From a virus, in IMG/VR virus record IMGVR_UViG_3300032282_006650, positions 1 through 30,523 of that record: 30,523 nucleotides of DNA; one strand, written 5' to 3'. Below, piece after piece: positions 27,578-30,523 of the stretch (the first letter of the stretch is position 1; every line of letters begins with the position of its first letter). The position numbers and the translations under genes are program-made. The notes under the pieces were generated by a model. It had not been told where the DNA came from. It made no database searches and saw only the letters and a program-made list of their open reading frames with translations.

Positions 27578-27937
27578 ATGACGGGCCGTATTGATTATGA
27601 AAGATGGGCACACAAATTTGCGGAAATCACTGAAGAATTTGTTTGGATCCATTCTGGTTCCAGTAATGGCGGTGAGCTTAATACAGTCTTCAGGAATGCA
27701 TTAAATGCACTTACTGCGTACAAAAAACAAGTAAAGGTGCCGGCAAAACGATGTTTGAAGCACTCGCTAAAAGCAGCCTATGATAATGCAAAAAGGAATG
27801 GCACCGATCCGTGGTCCGCAGTACTAACGACAATTGCTGAACGCGCCGAAGACTGGACGCAGCACATTAGTGAGGATCATGAGGTTACGGAAGATATTCG
27901 TAGTTGGCTACTTGCGGAAGCAAGGAAGGTTGATTAG
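27578..27937 (+). CDS. Helical protein, function unknown
   Basis: A 119-residue mainly helical protein (YERWAHKFAEITEEFVWIH, NTVFRNALNALTAYKKQ, WSAVLTTIAERAEDWTQHI). No family recognised. It has a strong promoter at 27529 and converges with a minus-strand gene, overlapping by 53 bases. Confidence 0.6.
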   Translation: MTGRIDYERWAHKFAEITEEFVWIHSGSSNGGELNTVFRNALNALTAYKKQVKVPAKRCLKHSLKAAYDNAKRNGTDPWSAVLTTIAERAEDWTQHISEDHEVTEDIRSWLLAEARKVD

Positions 27938-28088
27938 CCTCCAGCATTGCCTTCATCGCATCCTTGTTCGCCAGTGGCACCTCCCAGAAGGGTGGCACGT
28001 CGGCATTGCGCCAGATACGTTCCCGCGCCTCACGTCTTCGTTGCGCAATGGACTTCCTGGTAGCCTTGTAGCCTGTTGGCTTTGCCAT
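27885..28088 (-). CDS. Small basic protein, function unknown
   Basis: A 67-residue protein. Its first 45 residues look real (KPTGYKATRKSIAQRRREARERIWR, then DVPPFWEVPLAN): a strongly basic helix and a Pro/Trp segment. The last 17 residues are antisense to the end of the previous gene, so the frame may have been extended by loss of its original stop. An AGGA lies 10 bases before the ATG. Confidence 0.5.
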   Translation of the reverse strand: MAKPTGYKATRKSIAQRRREARERIWRNADVPPFWEVPLANKDAMKAMLEANQPSLLPQVANYEYLP

Positions 28089-28116
28089 TGCACATCCTGG
28101 GAGCCTTTGCTAGGAT
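28088..28116 (+). promoter_or_regulatory. Promoter TTGCAC-17-TAGGAT
   Basis: TTGCAC (28088-28093), a 17-base spacer ending in TGC, and TAGGAT (28111-28116). The gene it serves starts at 28141. ATCCT and AGGAT in the spacer and -10 can pair. Confidence 0.6.
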
Positions 28117-28140
28117 TCCTTCATCGTCCTCGTCTGATCC

Positions 28141-28332
28141 ATGCTAAATTTTTTCCGTCGCAAAAAAAACAAGGCTGCTGCAGATCTTCTTTTTATAGAA
28201 GCATTCACCACTGGGCTGCGGTCTGGCATCGAAATGGTGAGGATTGCGGCAGCACGTGACCATCAGATCACATTAACACAACTGGCAGATATTATGCAGC
28301 AAACCCTAAATGAATTTAAGGATATCAAATGA
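28141..28332 (+). CDS. Small protein with basic N-terminus, function unknown
   Basis: A 63-residue protein: LNFFRRKKNK, then helices AADLLFIEAFTTGLRSGIEMV and TLTQLADIMQQTLNEF. The basic, aromatic N-terminus could attach to membrane or nucleic acid. It is ATGA-coupled to the following membrane protein. Confidence 0.6.
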   Translation: MLNFFRRKKNKAAADLLFIEAFTTGLRSGIEMVRIAAARDHQITLTQLADIMQQTLNEFKDIK

Positions 28333-28493
28333 CCAAGAAGTGCGAATGCGACTGTATTGACGAAGAAACCTTGCACAAGACCATTAATTCGGCAATTGTG
28401 GCGCACGAAATACGTGTCGCTATCGTCAGTGGTATTATTGGCCTGGCACTGTTAATCGGTACATGGCATGCAATCTGGACCCTTCGCAACTAA
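28329..28493 (+). CDS. Small membrane protein with Cys cluster
   Basis: 54 residues starting at an ATG overlapping the previous stop. The N-terminus has CECDC, a possible metal site. A single transmembrane helix follows at about 31-47 (VAIVSGIIGLALLIGTW), with a short cationic end. Function unknown; holin or anchor roles cannot be told from sequence. Confidence 0.6.
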   Translation: MTKKCECDCIDEETLHKTINSAIVAHEIRVAIVSGIIGLALLIGTWHAIWTLRN

Positions 28494-28496
28494 CAA

Positions 28497-28991
28497 ATGA
28501 AAGCACAACTGCTAGGAACACTTGACATCAAAACAGTTCCCGTTGAAGACAGGGAAATAGCAAAAAAGCTTACGATAAGGGGCAGCAAGTGGCTCGGAGA
28601 TGTGGATCCAATTGCACTATCAAGCGACAACCCATTCATCAAGGCCCTGCTTGATTTTGGTGCTAGCCGTGGCTTTAAGTATAAAGAATGCAGGCTTTAT
28701 CTCGGACTTTGTTTACTGCCGCTGAATGGAACTGTTTTGTGGCACGATGATAACGGAATCGGCCATATACTATGCTGGGTTATTGAAGTCCAGAAGTTTG
28801 GCCGTTCACTTATTCCCTCCAGGGATACGCCAGCACTGTTATCGATCCATGACAGGAAAGTAGAGCAATTAGACAACCTGAAGGTTGGCGATGTTTTTGT
28901 GTTCAATGGTGACTACGGCCATGCATGGCTGAGCAATGAGTCCTGTGTGCTGGTACAGGTGACGGTATCTGCTCCTCGTGCTATTCTATAG
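28497..28991 (+). CDS. 2OG-Fe(II) oxygenase-like protein
   Basis: A 164-residue protein. LNGTVLWHDDNG gives a His-x-Asp pair (near residues 83-85). About 60 residues later LKVGDVFVFNGDYGHAW gives the distal His within the typical GDvfvF...H loop. An Arg in the last residues (SAPRAIL) could bind 2-oxoglutarate. This order is that of the double-stranded beta-helix dioxygenases often carried by cyanophages. Overall similarity is modest, so a non-catalytic cupin-like protein is possible. Confidence 0.5.
   Translation: MKAQLLGTLDIKTVPVEDREIAKKLTIRGSKWLGDVDPIALSSDNPFIKALLDFGASRGFKYKECRLYLGLCLLPLNGTVLWHDDNGIGHILCWVIEVQKFGRSLIPSRDTPALLSIHDRKVEQLDNLKVGDVFVFNGDYGHAWLSNESCVLVQVTVSAPRAIL
28979..28988 (+). 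promoter_or_regulatory. Possible extended -10 TGCTATTCTA in a hairpin
   Basis: TGC plus TATTCT (28982-28987), enclosed by CGTGCT (28977-28982) and AGCACG (28995-29000). It would serve the small ORF at 29009. Confidence 0.4.
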
Positions 28992-29008
28992 GGCAGCACG
29001 GTTACTTC

Positions 29009-29131
29009 ATGACCTACAACTGTCGTTCACCTTGGAATCCAATGATTGACGAATTTGATGCGGCATGTGTCGTTGCTGCAATGTTCAATAAAGAAGAGAA
29101 CCCGAAGACGATGCAGGAGTCGATGCGCTAA
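29009..29131 (+). CDS. Small protein, possibly part of a frameshifted gene
   Basis: 40 residues (CRSPWNPMIDEFDAACVVAAMF, then NKEENPKTMQESMR). The first part looks like a real helix; the end may be out of frame. Just after NKEE a second frame continues as PEDDAGVDALNELLIERLLPLC. See the ORF at 29140. Confidence 0.45.
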   Translation: MTYNCRSPWNPMIDEFDAACVVAAMFNKEENPKTMQESMR

Positions 29132-29139
29132 ATGAATTA

Positions 29140-29256
29140 TTGATCGAAAGGTTGTTGCCGCTTTGTGCTCAGGGTATAAGTCCGCTGACGGAAACCCGTT
29201 ACCGTGGATTCGTCCATAAGAAGCACGGTCATTTTATCATTAAAACAGAGGCTTAA
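29140..29256 (+). CDS. Small ORF or 3' part of a frameshifted gene
   Basis: 38 codons from a TTG: IERLLPLCAQGISPLTETRY, then GFVHKKHGHFIIKTEA. The frame is open from 29092 without a normal start upstream, so it is either a TTG-started peptide or the second half of the protein beginning at 29009. Function unknown. Confidence 0.35.
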   Translation: MIERLLPLCAQGISPLTETRYRGFVHKKHGHFIIKTEA

Positions 29257-29259
29257 ATC

Positions 29260-29475
29260 ATGTCGATTACTACAATTAAACACTGTCAAAATGCTCCGGA
29301 CTACTGGTTCACGGTAGAAGATCGAGATCGGGAATGGGATGACGAAATCAAAGCGCTGGTCGTTACGTATTATGACGAAAGTTGTCCAGAAGGGCAGCGA
29401 AAATTGGTGGTTAACGAAGAAGATGCACTACTGATTCGCGATGCAATCAATGAGTTGTTTCCTGTTGAGCAATGA
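29260..29475 (+). CDS. Small acidic protein, function unknown
   Basis: A 71-residue acidic protein (DYWFTVEDRDREWDDEIKALVV, KLVVNEEDALLIRDAINELF), probably a compact alpha/beta fold. It is ATGA-coupled to the next gene. No family recognised. Confidence 0.65.
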   Translation: MSITTIKHCQNAPDYWFTVEDRDREWDDEIKALVVTYYDESCPEGQRKLVVNEEDALLIRDAINELFPVEQ

Positions 29476-29942
29476 AAACAAATTATTACCTAAGAACACC
29501 ATCTCGATGGTTGCCTTTTCATCTCAAGGAAAGGGTTTATCTTGGCCAATCAATTGATGGTTGGACCTTTGCATTGCATGTAATGCCAGAATATGACATC
29601 TATGATCTTCCTGATATGATTACATGGCTTAGTGCTAAATTGTCAAGCAACCAATCTGTTATCACAGATAATAATGGAAGGCATTTTTCCTTGTTATCAT
29701 TTTTAGAAGTTATCACGAAGCGCAGTTGTTCATATATCATTAGATATGGCTGGGAAAGCGATTGGTGGACAAAGCATCCAACAGCATTTCGATTTTATGG
29801 GTATGCATCAGAGGAGGGCTTTCATCGCTTGAATGCTTCAGAACGCGGGCCAAGTGGATTGTTACGTCGTCAGATCGATGGAAAATTTTGCATCGATCAT
29901 GGCAGTGGTACGTGGGACCTTTGCATTGGGGATTTTGCTTAA
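29472..29942 (+). CDS. Conserved-looking phage protein, function unknown
   Basis: A 156-residue protein. The first third (SRWLPFHLKERVYLGQSIDG, FALHVMPEYDIYDLPDM) suggests a defined fold. Later parts are rich in Trp, Tyr and His without metal spacing. It is coupled upstream by ATGA and abuts the next ATG. No function assignable. Confidence 0.65.
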   Translation: MKTNYYLRTPSRWLPFHLKERVYLGQSIDGWTFALHVMPEYDIYDLPDMITWLSAKLSSNQSVITDNNGRHFSLLSFLEVITKRSCSYIIRYGWESDWWTKHPTAFRFYGYASEEGFHRLNASERGPSGLLRRQIDGKFCIDHGSGTWDLCIGDFA

Positions 29943-30188
29943 ATGACTAATCTTTACGATTCGATAAAGAGCTACGCAAATAACGATCCGATTTTTGCAG
30001 AAGAGATTGATTCAGGTGGTTATTATTGGGGAAATAGCGCAATAGCTGTCCCGAAGCCGGCCGACTGGCAGAAACTATGCGTTGAATATCTTGAAATATC
30101 TGAACGGGATGATCCGTGCGCCAAAATGGCAGCACTTAATACCATCCTAGATGCTTACGCTGCTTTTAATGCTTATGTATTGCATTAA
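29943..30188 (+). CDS. Small protein, function unknown
   Basis: An 81-residue acidic protein with helical ends (LYDSIKSYANN, MAALNTILDAYAAFNAYVL) and a glycine/tyrosine loop in between. It starts directly after the previous TAA. No family recognised. Confidence 0.6.
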   Translation: MTNLYDSIKSYANNDPIFAEEIDSGGYYWGNSAIAVPKPADWQKLCVEYLEISERDDPCAKMAALNTILDAYAAFNAYVLH

Positions 30189-30378
30189 CCCAGACTGCAG
30201 GCAAGAACGGCTTCGTTGCCTAGAAAGCCGCTACAACAAGAACCAACCTATTGATAGAACCGCTCATCGTCGAAGACGATACGAGTGCCCAGTATGCAAT
30301 TTCAGATTTAGCTCTATCGAAATGATTATTAATGTACGAAAAACCGATGATTTAATGCAGGAGATGAACAATGATTGA
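30175..30378 (+). CDS. NrdR-like zinc-ribbon protein
   Basis: 67 residues. MYCINPDC and CPVC provide a four-cysteine ribbon. LESRYNKNQPIDRTAHRRRRYECPVCNFRFSSIE follows the NrdR N-terminal pattern (C-x2-C..vleSR...iRRRReC..C..RFtt.E). NrdR represses RNR genes, but its ATP-cone domain is absent here, so this could be a phage regulator, decoy or general zinc-ribbon. The ATG at 30175 gives the NrdR-like start; ATGs at 30151 and 30169 are upstream. Confidence 0.6.
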   Translation: MYCINPDCRQERLRCLESRYNKNQPIDRTAHRRRRYECPVCNFRFSSIEMIINVRKTDDLMQEMNND

Positions 30379-30490
30379 AGAAGAATTTCTTGGTTGGCTT
30401 GATTGCGAGGTGGAAAACGTAACACTTCGTAAAGAATTGCTGTACAAGTGGATGCTCGCCGCATTCTCAGAGGGTTGGCAAGCGGGCTAG
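30371..30490 (+). CDS. Small protein, function unknown
   Basis: 39 residues (EEEFLGWLDCEVENVTLRKELL, YKWMLAAFSEGWQ), one amphipathic helix. The ATG overlaps the previous stop by 8 bases. It probably continues the same operon. Confidence 0.5.
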   Translation: MIEEEFLGWLDCEVENVTLRKELLYKWMLAAFSEGWQAG

Positions 30491-30495
30491 CGCTG

Positions 30496-30505
30496 TGCTA
30501 TGATC
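30496..30505 (+). promoter_or_regulatory. Extended -10 promoter TGCTATGATC at window end
   Basis: TGC plus TATGAT (30499-30504), six bases after the last stop. It matches the motif at 6198 and should serve a gene beyond the window. Confidence 0.5.
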
Positions 30506-30523
30506 GAGTCGTCGTCTGCACAG

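Noticed and set aside
27834-28259. Plus-strand 141-codon frame
   Set aside because: It overlaps genes on both strands with better start sites and spans the promoter at 28088.
1-30523. CRISPR arrays or long direct repeats
   Set aside because: No regularly spaced repeat units were seen on reading through the window.

Overview
The window is a stretch of a tailed double-stranded DNA phage genome, most likely a cyanophage infecting picocyanobacteria (Synechococcus/Cyanobium type). The phage assignment rests on a large terminase, a DUF4055-type portal, a DnaG-type primase, an SSAP/exonuclease/SSB/RusA recombination set and dozens of small genes packed with 1-4 base start/stop overlaps. The cyanobacterial link is inferred from three things: a tRNA-Leu(UAA) carrying the group I intron typical of cyanobacteria, a ThyX whose first third has host-like GC content, and a B12-dependent class II ribonucleotide reductase (RNR). 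No integrase, repressor, tail or capsid gene was seen.

Layout. Positions 1-2500: a small protein, a DUF1071/Sak3-type annealing protein, a sigma-70-like factor and SSB. 2500-5760: small ORFs, a RusA-like resolvase, a RecE/PDDEXK exonuclease, a membrane protein and ThyX. 5767-9394: a membrane coiled-coil protein resembling the tail of SPFH proteins, a dNMP-kinase-like P-loop protein, a HicA-like protein and the terminase pair. 9397-12713: a second sigma-like protein, primase, glutaredoxin and small proteins including an NblA-like one. 12757-16886: RNR interrupted by an intein at its catalytic cysteine, then dCTP deaminase. 16883-23199: portal, GIY-YIG homing endonuclease, small proteins, an RlpA-like cell-wall protein and a PDDEXK nuclease. 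23193-24835 lies on the minus strand: conserved small phage proteins, two of them disrupted, flanking an HNH endonuclease. 24873-26712 is a tRNA and mobile-element island: a tRNA with anticodon UAG, intron-containing tRNA-Leu(UAA), a 5' fragment of pyrG, an HNH gene in an AT-rich block, tRNA-Arg(UCU) and a tRNA-like sequence. 26806-30523: a phosphoesterase, small membrane proteins, a 2OG-oxygenase-like protein and an NrdR-like zinc ribbon.

How the genes fit together. RNR, glutaredoxin, dCTP deaminase, ThyX and the dNMP kinase form a dNTP supply line. Primase, SSB, annealing protein, exonuclease and RusA form a replication-recombination module. Two sigma-like factors and a recurring extended -10 motif (TGnTAtacTG-like, usually without a -35) suggest how transcription is organised. 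At four places a terminator hairpin overlaps such a promoter directly in front of a start codon. At least five selfish elements are present: one intein, one group I intron, one GIY-YIG gene and two HNH genes. Several have left scars in neighbouring genes, the clearest being a duplicated portal C-terminus either side of the GIY-YIG gene.
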